DNA from: Xenorhabdus mauleonii | Lineage (GTDB): Bacteria; Pseudomonadota; Gammaproteobacteria; Enterobacterales; Enterobacteriaceae | DNA: 64,000 nt | Direction of reading: 5' to 3' | NCBI RefSeq assembly: GCF_900113945.1 | Contig: NZ_FORG01000022.1 | Span: 1-64,000, forward strand | Part shown: one piece after another, positions 47,563 through 63,165 of the stretch | Layout of the letters: each line of letters begins with the position of its first letter | Position numbering within the stretch: the stretch's first letter is position 1 | Position numbers and translations under genes: made by a program | The notes under the pieces: generated by a model | The model's input: the letters and a program-made list of their open reading frames with translations, nothing else | What the model was told of the DNA's origin: nothing | The model's database searches: none

Positions 47563-48093
47563 TTGAGCCTGCATGAAATCAACGAACTGGTGACCAATTT
47601 CGTAAAAAACCATGAAGTCTGGGCGATCCCTATTATTTTCTTACTGGCTTTTGGTGAATCTCTGGCTTTTATCTCTCTGTTGCTGCCTGCGACAATTATT
47701 TTATTGGGATTGGGGGCATTGATTGGTGAAAGCGGTCTGAATTTCTGGCCAATATGGATAGCCGCTGCTGCAGGAGCCTTTTTTGGTGATTGGTTGTCTT
47801 ACTGGTTTGGTTTTCACTACAAAGAAAATGTCGGCAAGATGTGGCCTCTTTCCCGTCATCCCCAAACTTTGGTTCGCGGCCATCGGTTTTTTGAGCGTTG
47901 GGGGATCTGGGGCGTTTTCATTGGGCGCTTTTTTGGCCCACTGAGAGCCGCAGTCCCGTTGGTGGCCGGCATTTGCGCCATGCCCAAACGCCATTTTCAG
48001 CTCGCCAATGCTACCTCTGCGCTAATTTGGGCATTTGGCATTTTAGCCCCGGGGGCGTTTGGCTTGCGTTGGTTGGCAGAATGGATCGGGTAA
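47563..48093 (+). CDS. DedA-family membrane protein
   Basis: Inner-membrane protein of the DedA/VTT superfamily (176 aa), a group linked to lipid scrambling and envelope homeostasis. Key parts: AFGESLAFISLLLPATIIL near residue 28, GAFFGDWLSYWFG, and the re-entrant motif FIGRFFGPLRAAVPLVAG. I chose the TTG at 47563, preceded by AGGAAATA, because the family N-terminus starts there. Like the neighbouring phosphatase it is not in the E. coli udp-rmuC interval. Confidence 0.88.
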   Translation: MSLHEINELVTNFVKNHEVWAIPIIFLLAFGESLAFISLLLPATIILLGLGALIGESGLNFWPIWIAAAAGAFFGDWLSYWFGFHYKENVGKMWPLSRHPQTLVRGHRFFERWGIWGVFIGRFFGPLRAAVPLVAGICAMPKRHFQLANATSALIWAFGILAPGAFGLRWLAEWIG

Positions 48094-48202
48094 TTGCGAG
48101 CAGCTTTGCAAACTGAAAGAAACACATTAAATACTCTGGACATCTATACAGCATCTATTTAACTTACATTGAGGCTGATGAATCAAAAAAGTTAACGAGG
48201 GT

Positions 48203-49564
48203 GTGTTGGTGGATATCCAGTGGTTATATATGCTGATTGGCAGTTTAAGTGGAATGCTGGGCGGGGGGATCTTCGTCTGGCTTTTTATTCATCAGAGGAT
48301 CCAACAAAAAGAACAGGAGCTGCGGGAGTTGCACAGTCAACTGGCTGTCAGCCATGAAAAATTGGAACAAGCGCATTATTGGCGCAACGAATGTGAGCAA
48401 TTAAACCAAGAACTATTGGCTCAGCGCGAGGTCAATGGCATACAAGAAGTTGAGCTGCGGGAACTGAGCACCCGGCTTGAAGAAAGCCGATTGGCGGCAG
48501 AGGAAAAGCAACGTTTATTAGTTAACAGCGAACAGCGCCTGAATACGCAATTTGAAAATCTCGCCAACCGTATTTTCGAGCAGAATCTACGTCGTACCGA
48601 CGAATATAGCCGCCAGAGTCTCAACCATCTTCTGACACCATTCCGTGAACAACTGGAAGGGTTCCGTCGTCAAGTGCAAGATAGCTTTGGGCAAGAAGCC
48701 CGCGAGCGTCACACCCTCACCCATGAAATTCGCAATCTGCAACAACTTAATGCACAGATGGCAAAAGAGGCGTTTAATCTGACAAAGGCCCTGAAAGGCG
48801 ATAATAAAATGCAGGGGAATTGGGGGGAGATGGTATTGGCTCGCGTACTGGAAGCATCCGGTTTACGAGAAGGGTATGAATTCCAGACACAGGTGAATAT
48901 TAAAACGGAAAACAATGAGCGTTTCCAGCCCGATGTGATTGTGCATTTGCCACAGGGAAAAGATGTCATTATTGATGCAAAAATGTCATTGGTTGCTTAT
49001 GAACGTTATTTCAACAGCGATGATGAACATCAACAAATACAGGCATTACAGGAGCACATCAATTCGATTAAAAGGCATATTCGAGAATTGAGTCGGAAAG
49101 ATTATCAGCAACTACCCGGCTTGAGATCGTTGGATTACGTATTAATGTTTATTCCTGTGGAGCCGGCTTATTTGGTGGCGCTCAATCAAGCGCCTGAATT
49201 GCTGGATGAAGCTCTGAAACACAATATTATGCTTGTGAGCCCTTCAACGTTGCTGGTGGCTGTGCGCACTATCAATAATCTCTGGCGTTATGAATATCAA
49301 AGTCAAAATGCGAGTTTGATTGCAGAGAAAGCTGCCAGAATGTATGACAAAATGCGATTGTTTGTGGATGATATGCAAGGGTTGGGGCAAAGCCTCAATA
49401 AAGCACAGGCGAGTTATCATTTTGCAATGAAGAAATTGGTTGAGGGGCGAGGCAACCTGATTAGCCAGGCCGAAGGTTTTCGCGATTTGGGGGTAGATGT
49501 AAAGCGCCCCATTGACTCGCAATTAGTTGATAAATCTTTCCAATCATTGCAGGTGAATGAGTGA
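48203..49564 (+). CDS. rmuC: DNA recombination protein RmuC
   Basis: Protein of unknown biochemistry that limits recombination at inverted repeats (453 aa; E. coli 475). An N-terminal membrane helix ([20 protein letters not shown]) is followed by a long coiled coil (residues 30-180). The conserved PD-(D/E)xK-like domain has [40 protein letters not shown] sequence near 245 and [16 protein letters not shown] at 48203 follows AACGAGGG; TTG at 48206 and GTG at 48209 are alternatives. Its end overlaps the short leader before ubiE. Confidence 0.94.
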   Translation: MLVDIQWLYMLIGSLSGMLGGGIFVWLFIHQRIQQKEQELRELHSQLAVSHEKLEQAHYWRNECEQLNQELLAQREVNGIQEVELRELSTRLEESRLAAEEKQRLLVNSEQRLNTQFENLANRIFEQNLRRTDEYSRQSLNHLLTPFREQLEGFRRQVQDSFGQEARERHTLTHEIRNLQQLNAQMAKEAFNLTKALKGDNKMQGNWGEMVLARVLEASGLREGYEFQTQVNIKTENNERFQPDVIVHLPQGKDVIIDAKMSLVAYERYFNSDDEHQQIQALQEHINSIKRHIRELSRKDYQQLPGLRSLDYVLMFIPVEPAYLVALNQAPELLDEALKHNIMLVSPSTLLVAVRTINNLWRYEYQSQNASLIAEKAARMYDKMRLFVDDMQGLGQSLNKAQASYHFAMKKLVEGRGNLISQAEGFRDLGVDVKRPIDSQLVDKSFQSLQVNE

Positions 49565-49637
49565 AGTCTGGATAGGGTTTTACTATAAAGACTGGTACAC
49601 TTGCTATAAATTTTTGAATAAAAAGCGGACAAGTAAC

Positions 49638-50393
49638 ATGGCAGATCAATCAAAAGAAACCACTGATTTTGGTTTCCGCACCGTATCCAAAGAGTCAAAA
49701 AAAGACATGGTGGCAGAGGTATTCCACTCTGTCGCTGCAAAATATGACCTGATGAATGATCTGATGTCATTCGGTATTCATCGTATCTGGAAACGTTTTA
49801 CTATTGAGGCAAGTGGTGTCCGTCGTGGTCATAAAGTACTTGATCTGGCTGGTGGAACGGGTGACTTGACCGCAAAATTTTCCCGTATTGTCGGTGAGAA
49901 CGGGCAAGTTGTTCTGGCTGATATTAACGATTCCATGCTGAAAGTCGGGCGCGAAAAATTACGTGATATCGGCATCGTGGGCAATGTTAGCTATATTCAA
50001 GCCAATGCAGAAGAACTGCCTTTCCCGGATAACTATTTTGACTGCATTACTATCTCTTTTGGCCTGCGTAATGTTACGGATAAAGAAAAAGCCTTGCGTT
50101 CCATGTGTCGGGTACTTAAACCCGGTGGACGTTTGTTGGTGCTGGAGTTTTCTAAACCGATGTTGGCTCCATTGAGCAAGGTTTATGACGCGTATTCGTT
50201 CCATATACTTCCCCGTATTGGTCAGATGGTTGTCAAAGATGCGGACAGTTATCGTTATCTGACTGAATCCATTCGTATGCACCCAGATCAAGAAACTTTA
50301 AAAAGCATGATGGAAGCTGCGGGTTTTGACCAGGTCTCTTACAGCAATATGACCGGGGGAATTGTTGCATTGCATAAAGGATTCAAATTCTGA
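49638..50393 (+). CDS. ubiE: Ubiquinone/menaquinone C-methyltransferase
   Basis: SAM-dependent C-methylation in ubiquinone and menaquinone synthesis. 251 aa, equal to E. coli UbiE. The first residues [16 protein letters not shown] motif [12 protein letters not shown], and [15 protein letters not shown] with [12 protein letters not shown] are all present. I chose the ATG at 49638 because the family starts MADQSKETT. ubiJ and ubiB follow in the same operon. Confidence 0.97.
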   Translation: MADQSKETTDFGFRTVSKESKKDMVAEVFHSVAAKYDLMNDLMSFGIHRIWKRFTIEASGVRRGHKVLDLAGGTGDLTAKFSRIVGENGQVVLADINDSMLKVGREKLRDIGIVGNVSYIQANAEELPFPDNYFDCITISFGLRNVTDKEKALRSMCRVLKPGGRLLVLEFSKPMLAPLSKVYDAYSFHILPRIGQMVVKDADSYRYLTESIRMHPDQETLKSMMEAAGFDQVSYSNMTGGIVALHKGFKF

Positions 50394-50394
50394 A

Positions 50395-51108
50395 ATGGAA
50401 ACGTCTTTATCCAACCAGCCTTTATCCAGCCATCCCTTAACTAATCATGGCATGGAGCCAGCGGTATCAGATTCAGTGACATTAAATCACAAGGTATTGT
50501 TTCCGATTTTGGCGGCTTTTCTGGAAACGACCTTGAATCATTTGCTGTACCGTGAACCTGTATTAAAACCTGCCCGCTTAAGATTGGCGGGCAAAACACT
50601 CTCAATCGAACTAAAAGAAATTAAAACACCACTCGTATTGTTTTTCAGCGAGAGGCAAGTCGATGTTTTAAGCCAATATGCAGAGCCTGCCAATTGTTCG
50701 ATGAAAACAACATTGCCCGCATTGCTTAAGTTGCGGGATCGCCAATGTCTTTCAACATTGATTAACAGTGGCGAAATTGTCATTGAAGGGGATATGCAGG
50801 TCATTCAGCAATGGTCAGCTTTGCTGGATATGTCGGAATGGGATCCTGCTTACTATCTCTCTCCTTATATTGGTGACATTGCTGCAGAAAGCATCAGTCG
50901 GATGATGAAGAAAGGCATTAAGTTCGCCAGCAATACCATTGCGAGGAAGAAAAATGACTTCTTTGAGTCATTGACCGAAGAATGGAAAATGGCTCCTGGT
51001 GCGTTGGAAGGGGCTCATTTCAGCGAAGAAGTCGATGCCATTGCCAATGATGTTACTCAAATGGACAAACGTCTGGCAGCACTGGAGGGGAAATATGACT
51101 CCCAGTGA
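50395..51108 (+). CDS. ubiJ: Ubiquinone biosynthesis accessory factor UbiJ (SCP2 domain)
   Basis: Lipid-binding SCP2-type protein needed in the ubiquinone biosynthesis complex (237 aa; E. coli 201). The core matches: [36 protein letters not shown] and [22 protein letters not shown]-terminal [24 protein letters not shown] is a coiled coil. The N-terminus has about 30 extra residues relative to E. coli, so a later start is possible. It begins 1 bp after ubiE and overlaps ubiB by 14 bp. Confidence 0.9.
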   Translation: METSLSNQPLSSHPLTNHGMEPAVSDSVTLNHKVLFPILAAFLETTLNHLLYREPVLKPARLRLAGKTLSIELKEIKTPLVLFFSERQVDVLSQYAEPANCSMKTTLPALLKLRDRQCLSTLINSGEIVIEGDMQVIQQWSALLDMSEWDPAYYLSPYIGDIAAESISRMMKKGIKFASNTIARKKNDFFESLTEEWKMAPGALEGAHFSEEVDAIANDVTQMDKRLAALEGKYDSQ

Positions 51109-52729
51109 AATAAAACGACTTTATTTTATCATCCGGGTATTTCTTTCTTATGGGCTGGATGAGCTGATTCCGAACATCCGCTTAACATGGCCATTGCGTT
51201 TTGGGCGCTATTTTCTGTTCTGGATGCCCAATCGCCATAAGGATAAACCTCTTGGTGAACGCCTGCGTTTGGCGCTGCAAGAGCTCGGCCCAGTTTGGAT
51301 CAAGTTTGGCCAAATGCTTTCCACTCGTCGAGATCTGTTCCCGCCTGCAATAGCGGATCAGCTCTCCATGTTGCAAGATCGAGTTGTATCCTTTGATGGT
51401 GAAGTGGCACGGAAATCGATCGAAAAAGCATTGGAAGGGCCGCTGGAAACGTGGTTTGAAGATTTTGATTTACAGCCTCTGGCTTCCGCTTCTATTGCGC
51501 AGGTACATACAGCCCGCTTGAAGGAGAATGGCAAAGAAGTTGTTCTGAAAGTCATTCGCCCAGATATCTTGCCGGTTATCAAAGCAGATGTACGGTTAAT
51601 GTATCGTCTGGCAAATTTGGTGCCTTTGCTGCCGGATGGCCGTCGCCTGCGCCCGCGTGAAGTGGTGCATGAGTATGAGAAGACTTTGCTTGATGAGCTG
51701 AATTTATTGCGGGAAACCGCAAATGCCATTCAATTGCGGAGAAATTTCGAAAACAGCCAGATGCTTTATGTACCGGAAGTTTATCCCAGTTATTGCCGGG
51801 AAAATGTACTGGTCATGGAGCGCATTCATGGCATTCCAGTGTCTGATATTTCAGCTTTGGAAGCTCAGGGCACTAACATGAAACTGTTGGCCGAACGTGG
51901 TGTTCAGGTATTTTTCACCCAAGTTTTCCGTGATAGTTTTTTCCATGCAGATATGCACCCCGGTAATATTTTTGTCAGTTATGAAAAGCCGGAAGATCCA
52001 ACCTATATCGGCATTGATTACGGTATTGTCGGTTCTCTGAATAAAGAGGATAAACGTTATCTGGCTGAAAACTTCATTGCGTTCTTCAATCGTGATTATC
52101 GTCGAGTAGCTGAACTACATGTCGATTCTGGCTGGGTTCCTGCAGATACCAATGTAGAAGATTTCGAATTTGCCATTCGTACGGTTTGTGAACCTATTTT
52201 CGAAAAGCCGCTGGCTGAAATTTCATTTGGGCATGTTCTGCTGAATCTTTTTAATACCGCCCGTCGTTTTAATATGACTGTTCAACCTCAGTTGGTTCTG
52301 CTGCAAAAAACATTATTGTACGTGGAAGGGTTGGGGCGCCAGCTTTATCCGCAGCTTGATTTGTGGAAAACAGCAAAACCATTTTTGGAAGATTGGCTGC
52401 ATGATCAGGTTGGGTTGCCCGCCATTGTGCGTGCTTTCAAAGAAAAAGCGCCCTATTGGGCTGAAAAATTACCGGAGCTTCCTGAACTGGTATATGGCAC
52501 ACTTCAACAGCACCGACGGTTGCAAGCCAGTATTGACCAAATATCACAGCAATTCAAAGAACAGCAGGTTCGGCAACGTAAATCTCTTTATTTACTCGGA
52601 GTCGGCGCAACGCTGTTTATCTGTGGCAGCCTGTTTTTTATCATAGGGCAGAATCCTCTGTCATATGGCTTAATGGGCGGCGGAATTGTATCGTGGGTAT
52701 TGGGTTGGCGTAATTTAAGTAAACGCTGA
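51095..52729 (+). CDS. ubiB: UbiB, atypical kinase-like protein of ubiquinone synthesis
   Basis: ADCK/ABC1-family ATPase of the ubiquinone complex (544 aa; E. coli 546). Conserved elements: [20 protein letters not shown] (KxGQ motif), the A-rich [13 protein letters not shown], a VVLKVIRP lysine, [11 protein letters not shown] and IGIDYGIVG. Two membrane helices close the protein ([19 protein letters not shown] and the next segment). The ATG at 51095 overlaps ubiJ, as in E. coli. Confidence 0.97.
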   Translation: MTPSEIKRLYFIIRVFLSYGLDELIPNIRLTWPLRFGRYFLFWMPNRHKDKPLGERLRLALQELGPVWIKFGQMLSTRRDLFPPAIADQLSMLQDRVVSFDGEVARKSIEKALEGPLETWFEDFDLQPLASASIAQVHTARLKENGKEVVLKVIRPDILPVIKADVRLMYRLANLVPLLPDGRRLRPREVVHEYEKTLLDELNLLRETANAIQLRRNFENSQMLYVPEVYPSYCRENVLVMERIHGIPVSDISALEAQGTNMKLLAERGVQVFFTQVFRDSFFHADMHPGNIFVSYEKPEDPTYIGIDYGIVGSLNKEDKRYLAENFIAFFNRDYRRVAELHVDSGWVPADTNVEDFEFAIRTVCEPIFEKPLAEISFGHVLLNLFNTARRFNMTVQPQLVLLQKTLLYVEGLGRQLYPQLDLWKTAKPFLEDWLHDQVGLPAIVRAFKEKAPYWAEKLPELPELVYGTLQQHRRLQASIDQISQQFKEQQVRQRKSLYLLGVGATLFICGSLFFIIGQNPLSYGLMGGGIVSWVLGWRNLSKR

Positions 52730-52737
52730 CGGGAAGC

Positions 52738-52825
52738 GAGTAGAAGTAGTAGTAAGTAGAAGTAAGTAGCAGTAAGTAGCAGTAAGTAGAAATGAAAGTA
52801 AGTAGGAATGAAAGCAAATAGAAGT
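52738..52825. repeat. AGTAAGTAG-type short tandem repeat after ubiB
   Basis: About nine imperfect repeats of a 9- to 10-base unit (AGTAAGTAGC/AGTAAGTAGA), with the later ones decaying to GAATGAAAGC. They lie in the ubiB-tatA interval. The frame visible through them on the other strand is low-complexity and not a gene. Confidence 0.85.
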
Positions 52826-53009
52826 GCTTGAACGTCATTACAACAGTTGGCGTTAACTGCATTTAAACGCAGTTAACGATCAAATGTTACAAATAAGCAG
52901 AGATTCGTTCTATTGTGGTGTTGGTGATGATTGCATTATTTTCGAACATCAAGTTAGTGTCTTATAATGGAATCATTAGTGATATTTTTATGAATAGAGG
53001 TAGGTCAGT

Positions 53010-53279
53010 ATGGGTGGTATAAGTATTTGGCAATTACTCATTATTGCTGTCATTGTTGTATTGCTGTTTGGTACAAATAAACTGCGTACCTTGGGTTCAG
53101 ATTTGGGAGCATCAATCAAAGGCTTCAAAAAGGCAATGAATGATGATGAAAAAGCGGAGAAATCAGATCTGGCGGAAAAAAATAGCCATGATGCCGATTT
53201 CGAAACCCCAAATATTGCTGAAAAACCCACAGTTGAGCAGCCTGAAAAACCAGAGAGCAAAAACAAAGAGCAGGTATAA
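53010..53279 (+). CDS. tatA: Twin-arginine translocase subunit TatA
   Basis: Pore-type component of the Tat exporter (89 aa; E. coli 89). One N-terminal helix ([18 protein letters not shown]), the hinge TNKLRTLG and amphipathic [13 protein letters not shown] are typical. The acidic and lysine-rich tail is variable. tatB follows after 3 bp and tatC 3 bp after that, one operon. Confidence 0.96.
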   Translation: MGGISIWQLLIIAVIVVLLFGTNKLRTLGSDLGASIKGFKKAMNDDEKAEKSDLAEKNSHDADFETPNIAEKPTVEQPEKPESKNKEQV

Positions 53280-53282
53280 ACC

Positions 53283-53840
53283 GTGTTTGACATTGGTTTT
53301 AGTGAACTGTTGTTGGTAATGGTTATTGGCTTGGTTGTTCTTGGGCCGGAACGTTTACCTATTGCCGTAAAAACGGTAGCGGGATGGATACGGGCATTAC
53401 GCTCGCTGGCCGCTAATGTCCAAAATGAACTTGCTCAGGAGTTGAAATTGCAAGAGTTGCAGGACAGCCTAAAAAAAATGGAAGAAAAGGCGGGCATGCA
53501 ATCATTGTCTCCAGAGCTGAAGGCATCGATGGAAGAGTTGAAAGAAGCGGCTGAGTCGTTGAAAAACACCTATCAACTGAAACCTGATGAAATGGGGGAA
53601 CTGGAAGAAGATGAAGCTAATTTTCATTCTGCTGTATCCCAATCGTCAGTAAATCATCCGCATTCAGAACAGGAAGCGTCTGAGCAATCGGTTTCAAATT
53701 CATTATCCTCCAATCAGTCCACTTCAGGTAAATCAACTCAGAATCAATCTGCTCAAGTACAGGCAGCCCAAGTACAAGAAACTCCGAAGCAAGGGCAGAA
53801 AAAACAGCAATCTCCTGAACAAGCAAATGGCGAACACTAA
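53283..53840 (+). CDS. tatB: Twin-arginine translocase subunit TatB
   Basis: Membrane anchor that receives Tat substrates with TatC (185 aa; E. coli 171). [26 protein letters not shown] is the canonical N-terminal helix with the conserved Glu8. The amphipathic region is [19 protein letters not shown]. The C-terminal third is rich in S and Q. The GTG or ATG question does not arise: the frame starts with the family sequence at 53283 (GTG). Confidence 0.96.
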   Translation: MFDIGFSELLLVMVIGLVVLGPERLPIAVKTVAGWIRALRSLAANVQNELAQELKLQELQDSLKKMEEKAGMQSLSPELKASMEELKEAAESLKNTYQLKPDEMGELEEDEANFHSAVSQSSVNHPHSEQEASEQSVSNSLSSNQSTSGKSTQNQSAQVQAAQVQETPKQGQKKQQSPEQANGEH

Positions 53841-53843
53841 AAC

Positions 53844-54632
53844 ATGTCTGTGGATAATACCCAACCTCTAATCAGTCATCTGATTGAGCTGCGTAAGCGG
53901 ATTTTAAATAGCTTAATTACTGTGTTGGTGGTTTTTTTGGCATTGGTCTATTTTTCCAATGACATTTACCGACTGATTGCTGCACCTTTAATGGAACAAT
54001 TGCCAAAAGGTGCAAATATGATTGCAACAGATGTCGCCTCTCCTTTCTTCACACCGATAAAATTGACCATCATGGTGTCTATCTTTGCATCAGTACCCAT
54101 GATCCTCTATCAGGTATGGGCATTTATTGCACCAGCACTGTATAGGCATGAACGCCGCTTGATTATGCCTTTACTGTTTTCCAGCAGTATCTTGTTTTAT
54201 TTGGGGATGGCATTTGCATATTTTGTGGCTTTTCCCATCGCATTTGGCTTCTTCGTCAATACCGTACCCGAAGGTGTTGTGATTTCGACAGATATCAGCA
54301 ATTACCTAAGTTTCGTCATGGCGCTATTCATGGCTTTCGGTATTTCATTCGAAGTACCTATTGCCATTATTTTGCTGTGTTGGGGCGGTGTGGTCAGCCC
54401 AGAATCACTGAAAAGAAAACGCCCGTATATTTTGGTCGGGGCATTTGTGGTTGGAATGCTACTCACGCCGCCTGATGTGTTTTCACAAACGTTGCTGGCT
54501 GTTCCCATGTATTTGTTATTTGAGTTGGGGATCTTGCTAGCCCAGTTCTACATTGGAAAATCGGGTAAACGTAAATCAGGTGATCCGGATAATGAATCAA
54601 ATCGTGATGCTGATGACAGTTTTGATAAATGA
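53844..54632 (+). CDS. tatC: Twin-arginine translocase subunit TatC
   Basis: Six-helix receptor for RR signal peptides (262 aa; E. coli 258). The cytosolic start [17 protein letters not shown] contains the HLxELRxR motif. [33 protein letters not shown] and [22 protein letters not shown] are family landmarks. tatD, which follows in E. coli, is missing; hemB lies next. Confidence 0.97.
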   Translation: MSVDNTQPLISHLIELRKRILNSLITVLVVFLALVYFSNDIYRLIAAPLMEQLPKGANMIATDVASPFFTPIKLTIMVSIFASVPMILYQVWAFIAPALYRHERRLIMPLLFSSSILFYLGMAFAYFVAFPIAFGFFVNTVPEGVVISTDISNYLSFVMALFMAFGISFEVPIAIILLCWGGVVSPESLKRKRPYILVGAFVVGMLLTPPDVFSQTLLAVPMYLLFELGILLAQFYIGKSGKRKSGDPDNESNRDADDSFDK

Positions 54633-54707
54633 TCTGTTCTAAATTATTCGTTCCAATTATAACTAATTGATATTATTGGCTAAAACAGAACAAAATGATG
54701 GCTATTT

Positions 54708-55765
<1,058 letters not shown>

Positions 55766-55781
55766 TTGTCTTGATTTAGGG

Positions 55782-55805
55782 GAAACGGGCAAAATTGCCC
55801 GTTTC
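55782..55805. terminator. Bidirectional terminator between hemB and rfaH
   Basis: GAAACGGGCA, AAAT, TGCCCGTTTC: a perfect stem located between the two convergent genes. Confidence 0.8.
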
Positions 55806-55809
55806 TCGA

Positions 55810-56298
55810 TTAAACTTTGATGAATTGCTTGTTATCCAATATCTTAGAAACTTCTTTATTGAGAATATTCAGTAAAATAATGGAACGAGTTTCACCATCA
55901 GGTTCGTTGTAAATTGCCCTAATTCCTTCAAAAATTCCCTCAGTGATCAATACTGTATCACCAGAAACTGGCGTTTCTGGCGCAACGTATTCTTGTTCGG
56001 TAAGAGACATCAACTCGTCAATTAAAGTTTGCGGAACAATCGCAGGATAAGTACTGAACCGAATAAAATAATTTACACCACGCGTTGAATTAACGGTGGT
56101 TGTGTGAATAACTTCAGGATCAAAATTTACAAAAAGATAATTGGGAAACAGTGGTTCAGTAACGGTGGTTCTCTTACCCCGAATAACTTTTTCAATTTTG
56201 GCTGTAGGTGTCAGACAAATCACATCTTGTCTTTCCAAGTTCTCTATTGCCCGAGATATTTGTCCGCGTTTACAGTAAAGAAGATACCAATTTCCCAT
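55810..56298 (-). CDS. rfaH: Transcription antiterminator RfaH
   Basis: NusG paralogue recruited at ops elements of long operons for surface polysaccharides, pili or toxins (162 aa, equal to E. coli). N-terminal WYLLYCKRGQISRAIENLERQ and LFPNYLFVNFD are the NGN domain; GDTVLITEGIFEGIRAIY is the KOW-like part of the C-terminal domain. It lies between hemB and the ubiD block as in the E. coli order (tat-rfaH-ubiD). Confidence 0.96.
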   Translation of the reverse strand: MGNWYLLYCKRGQISRAIENLERQDVICLTPTAKIEKVIRGKRTTVTEPLFPNYLFVNFDPEVIHTTTVNSTRGVNYFIRFSTYPAIVPQTLIDELMSLTEQEYVAPETPVSGDTVLITEGIFEGIRAIYNEPDGETRSIILLNILNKEVSKILDNKQFIKV

Positions 56299-57183
56299 AA
56301 TATTCCAACTCCATTATCTAGAATGTTTAGCATAGCAAAACCAGTACGGACGGGTCATCAATAAAGCTAAAAAGTTATGTGAGGTCATAGATTATGTTTT
56401 TATAACCATGGTATTTATTTTAAACAACCATTTATGTATTACTCTGTGGTGAAAACTTTATGGTGAAAATAGAACAAAAATACATAAAACAAGGTAGTAA
56501 TTATAATTTTATCTAATAATTCATAAAGGAAAAGCCAGACGGAAATATTTTTGTTGAGTAACGATAAGCTCCATCGATGATAAGCCATTGCTGGCAGATG
56601 CCAAAGGGCACCTGAAAATTATGCTTGCAGGACGCAGCATCCGCTCTGTGGTATTTATTGGCTATGTTGTTATTCGGGCTTTCCACCGCGAACGGGCAGA
56701 AATGAGCAGGCTGTAATGTGGCGACTCCAAGTATCAGGACAACTAATGGTACGCCTGTCAGTAATGCTGAGAACATGCCGGCTTTAGCATTATTTTCTGC
56801 CCAGATTAATCCTCATTATATTGATGGCCAGATTAGTGGGTATACGGGGAAGCTTATGAGGAGAAGGTTGCAGAATTTTGTGCTATTAACTCAGAATAAA
56901 TTGTGATTGGGTTACGTGAAGGAAGCAGTTTTTATATTAAAGAGAATGAATTGCATTATTTTAGCAGCAGAAATGAAGGATCTAAGATCTTCCAGCATAA
57001 TAAAATTTTCCCTGAGCAGTTCAATGCACAAGTATTGGATGGTTGGCTGCCATTCCACTGTAACTGAGGAACTTAATCCACAAGATTACACTAATTCCAT
57101 TGATTTTTAGTGGGTTATCAGTTTACCTTGTAACCCTCATGGGAGGACTTATAATGTTCTTCCTTCCTTACATATCGGCACAA
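56299..57183. other. 885-bp region between rfaH and ubiD, no recognised gene
   Basis: Two short plus-strand frames (56718-56906 with a NPHYIDGQISGYTGK stretch, and 56907-57110) and one minus-strand frame (56513-56776) overlap and lack ribosome sites or family similarity. Around 56580-56870 the base composition is more gene-like than the flanks, so a decayed gene is possible. No repeat or hairpin was identified. Confidence 0.4.
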
Positions 57184-58665
57184 ATGAATAATATGAAATA
57201 CCGCGATCTAAGAGACTTTCTTTCCTTATTAGAAGAATCTGGTGAATTAAAACGAATTCGCATGGAAGTTGATCCTTATTTGGAGATGACGGAGATCGCG
57301 GATCGTACTCTTCGTGCCGGTGGCCCAGCTTTATTGTTTGAAAATCCTAAAGGATATTCAATGCCTGTGCTGTGCAACTTATTTGGCACACCCAAGCGAG
57401 TTGCCATGGGAATGGGGCAAGATGATGTCAAAGCCTTGCATGATGTGGGTAAATTATTGGCCTTCCTGAAAGAGCCAGAACCACCAAAAGGGTTTCGTGA
57501 CCTGGTCGATAAGCTGCCGAAATTCAAACAAGTTTTGAATATGCCGACCAAACGCCTTAATTCTGCACCTTGCCAGGAAAATATTTGGTCAGGGGAAGAG
57601 GTGGATCTGACTCGCATTCCTGTTATGCATTGTTGGCCAGAAGATGCCGCGCCACTTATCACGTGGGGATTGACGGTAACTAAAGGGCCTAATAAAGAGC
57701 GGCAAAATTTAGGGATTTATCGCCAGCAGGTATTGGGGAAAAATAAACTGATTATGCGCTGGCTATCCCATCGCGGCGGTGCGTTGGATTTTCAGGAATG
57801 GTGTCAGGCGCATCCGGGAGAGCGCTTTCCTGTTTCTGTTGCATTGGGGGCTGATCCTGCCACGATACTGGGAGCCGTAACGCCTATCCCTGATACTCTG
57901 TCTGAATATGCTTTTGCTGGATTATTGCGTGGGCATAAAACTGAAGTTGTTAAATGTGTTTCCAATGATCTGGAAGTGCCTGCAAGTGCTGAAATTATCC
58001 TTGAAGGATACATTGAACCCAGCGAAATGGCACCGGAAGGCCCTTATGGTGATCACACCGGCTATTACAATGAAGTGGACATGTTTCCGGTATTTACGGT
58101 AACCCACATAACTCAGCGCAAAGATGCTATTTATCATTCCACTTACACTGGCCGTCCGCCAGATGAACCCGCCGTATTGGGTGTTGCATTAAATGAAGTT
58201 CTGGTGCCTATACTGCAAAAACAGTTCCCTGAAATTGTGGATTTTTATTTACCGCCAGAAGGGTGCTCCTATCGGCTCGCAGTCGTTACAATCAAAAAAC
58301 AATATGCAGGTCATGCCAAGCGAGTAATGATGGGAGTCTGGTCATATTTACGACAATTTATGTACACAAAATTTGTGATCGTTTGTGATGATGATATCAA
58401 TGCACGAGATTGGAATGATGTCATCTGGGCGATAACGACACGGATGGATCCGCAAAGAGATACTGTCTTAATGGATAATACACCAATTGACTATCTTGAT
58501 TTTGCATCTCCCATTTCTGGGTTAGGATCGAAAATGGGGCTGGATGCAACGAATAAATGGCCAGGAGAAACACAAAGGGAATGGGGGCGTCCGATCGTGA
58601 TGAGCGATGAAATCCGGAGCCGTGTGGATGAAATTTGGGATCAATTAGATATTTTCAAGCGATAA
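57184..58665 (+). CDS. ubiD: 4-hydroxy-3-polyprenylbenzoate decarboxylase
   Basis: Prenylated-FMN decarboxylase of ubiquinone synthesis (493 aa; E. coli 497). Motifs: [26 protein letters not shown] start, [63 protein letters not shown], and [18 protein letters not shown] chose the ATG at 57184; another at 57193 fits the family equally, and the frame is open upstream to 57100. fre follows 10 bp after the stop, as in E. coli. Confidence 0.97.
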   Translation: MNNMKYRDLRDFLSLLEESGELKRIRMEVDPYLEMTEIADRTLRAGGPALLFENPKGYSMPVLCNLFGTPKRVAMGMGQDDVKALHDVGKLLAFLKEPEPPKGFRDLVDKLPKFKQVLNMPTKRLNSAPCQENIWSGEEVDLTRIPVMHCWPEDAAPLITWGLTVTKGPNKERQNLGIYRQQVLGKNKLIMRWLSHRGGALDFQEWCQAHPGERFPVSVALGADPATILGAVTPIPDTLSEYAFAGLLRGHKTEVVKCVSNDLEVPASAEIILEGYIEPSEMAPEGPYGDHTGYYNEVDMFPVFTVTHITQRKDAIYHSTYTGRPPDEPAVLGVALNEVLVPILQKQFPEIVDFYLPPEGCSYRLAVVTIKKQYAGHAKRVMMGVWSYLRQFMYTKFVIVCDDDINARDWNDVIWAITTRMDPQRDTVLMDNTPIDYLDFASPISGLGSKMGLDATNKWPGETQREWGRPIVMSDEIRSRVDEIWDQLDIFKR

Positions 58666-58675
58666 GAGGGAACGC

Positions 58676-59377
58676 ATGACAACATTAAGCTGTAAAGTAA
58701 CATCGGTTGACTCCATTACAGATACAGTTTATCGGGTTCGTTTATTACCTGATTCGCCTTTTTCTTTCCGTGCAGGGCAATATTTGATGGTGGTAATGGA
58801 TGAAAGAGACAAACGCCCTTTTTCTATGGCATCACCTCCATCAGAAAAACAGACAATTGAGTTGCATATTGGGGCATCTGAACTAAATCTCTATGCAATG
58901 GCGGTTATGGACCGGATTCTGGCCCAACGCGTCATTGATATTGATATTCCACATGGTCATGCATGGTATCGTGAAGACAGTGAAAACCCGATGCTATTGA
59001 TTGCAGGAGGAACCGGTTTCTCTTATACCCGCTCTATCCTGCTGGCAGCACTCGAAAAAAATCCTCATCGCAAGATTTCAATTTATTGGGGTGGGCGTGA
59101 GCTGCAACACCTTTATGATCTGGGTGAGCTACAGGCCCTGAGCGAAATTCATCCCAATTTAACGGTGGTTCCTGTTGTAGAACAGATTGATGAGCATTGG
59201 CGGGGCAGAAGCGGAACGGTGTTGAGTGCGGTTTTAGAAGATTTCGGTTGTTTGGCAAACCATGATATTTATATCGCCGGTCGCTTTGAAATGGCCAAGA
59301 TTGCACGTGAACGGTTTTGCAGCGAGCGTGATGCATCTGTTGAGCGTATGTACAGTGATGCGTTTGAATTTATCTAG
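58676..59377 (+). CDS. fre: NAD(P)H-flavin reductase
   Basis: Flavin reductase that supplies reduced flavin and also reduces ferric compounds (233 aa; E. coli 233). FAD/flavin-site [22 protein letters not shown], nucleotide-binding [17 protein letters not shown], and the end [12 protein letters not shown] match. GAGGGAA precedes the ATG. Translation with ubiD is probably coupled. Confidence 0.96.
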   Translation: MTTLSCKVTSVDSITDTVYRVRLLPDSPFSFRAGQYLMVVMDERDKRPFSMASPPSEKQTIELHIGASELNLYAMAVMDRILAQRVIDIDIPHGHAWYREDSENPMLLIAGGTGFSYTRSILLAALEKNPHRKISIYWGGRELQHLYDLGELQALSEIHPNLTVVPVVEQIDEHWRGRSGTVLSAVLEDFGCLANHDIYIAGRFEMAKIARERFCSERDASVERMYSDAFEFI

Positions 59378-59407
59378 ATTACTTTTCCCCCGTAAAAAAT
59401 AATAAAA

Positions 59408-59432
59408 AAACCCGCCCCTGACAGGCGGGAAA
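59408..59432 (-). terminator. Terminator of the fadBA operon
   Basis: CCCGCCCCTGACAGGCGGG preceded by a run of A: on the minus strand this is a strong stem followed by T residues. It may also end fre transcription. Confidence 0.75.
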
Positions 59433-59532
59433 CTACGGCAACAACTTATTTAGAGTGATGCAATAGACAAGACAGACAAGGGAAAATACATATAAATTTC
59501 AATCGTCAGTACTTTACAAACACACCAGGTAA

Positions 59533-62894
<3,362 letters not shown>

Positions 62895-62920
62895 GTCATT
62901 CTCCTCAATGAGTGCATACC

Positions 62921-62937
62921 ATCTGGTATGACCAGAT
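62921..62937. promoter_or_regulatory. FadR operator upstream of fadBA
   Basis: ATCTGGTATGACCAGAT, a perfect palindrome around a 3-bp centre. It is nearly identical to the FadR site I recall for E. coli fadBA. FadR repression relieved by long-chain acyl-CoA is expected. Confidence 0.88.
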
Positions 62938-63165
62938 GAGGTGATTGTGATTAGTGTGTTAATTGAATGCAAACTTATGATTAATTTTTTGTAGAGCGGA
63001 TCACAGGTAAGATTTAAGACAGTAGATAACATTTCTGATTAGCGATTTGAAAAACATAAATATTACCGTTGATTTTGGGATGGTGGTTTTTCAGGTGATA
63101 GCTCCCAATGCAATGAATTGTGATAATATTTAATCTCCTGCCAGAAAATCAAAAGGCTAATTAAG

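Noticed and set aside
52641..52862. Minus-strand frame through the AGTAAGTAG array
   Set aside because: A low-complexity artefact of the tandem repeat and the ubiB shadow.
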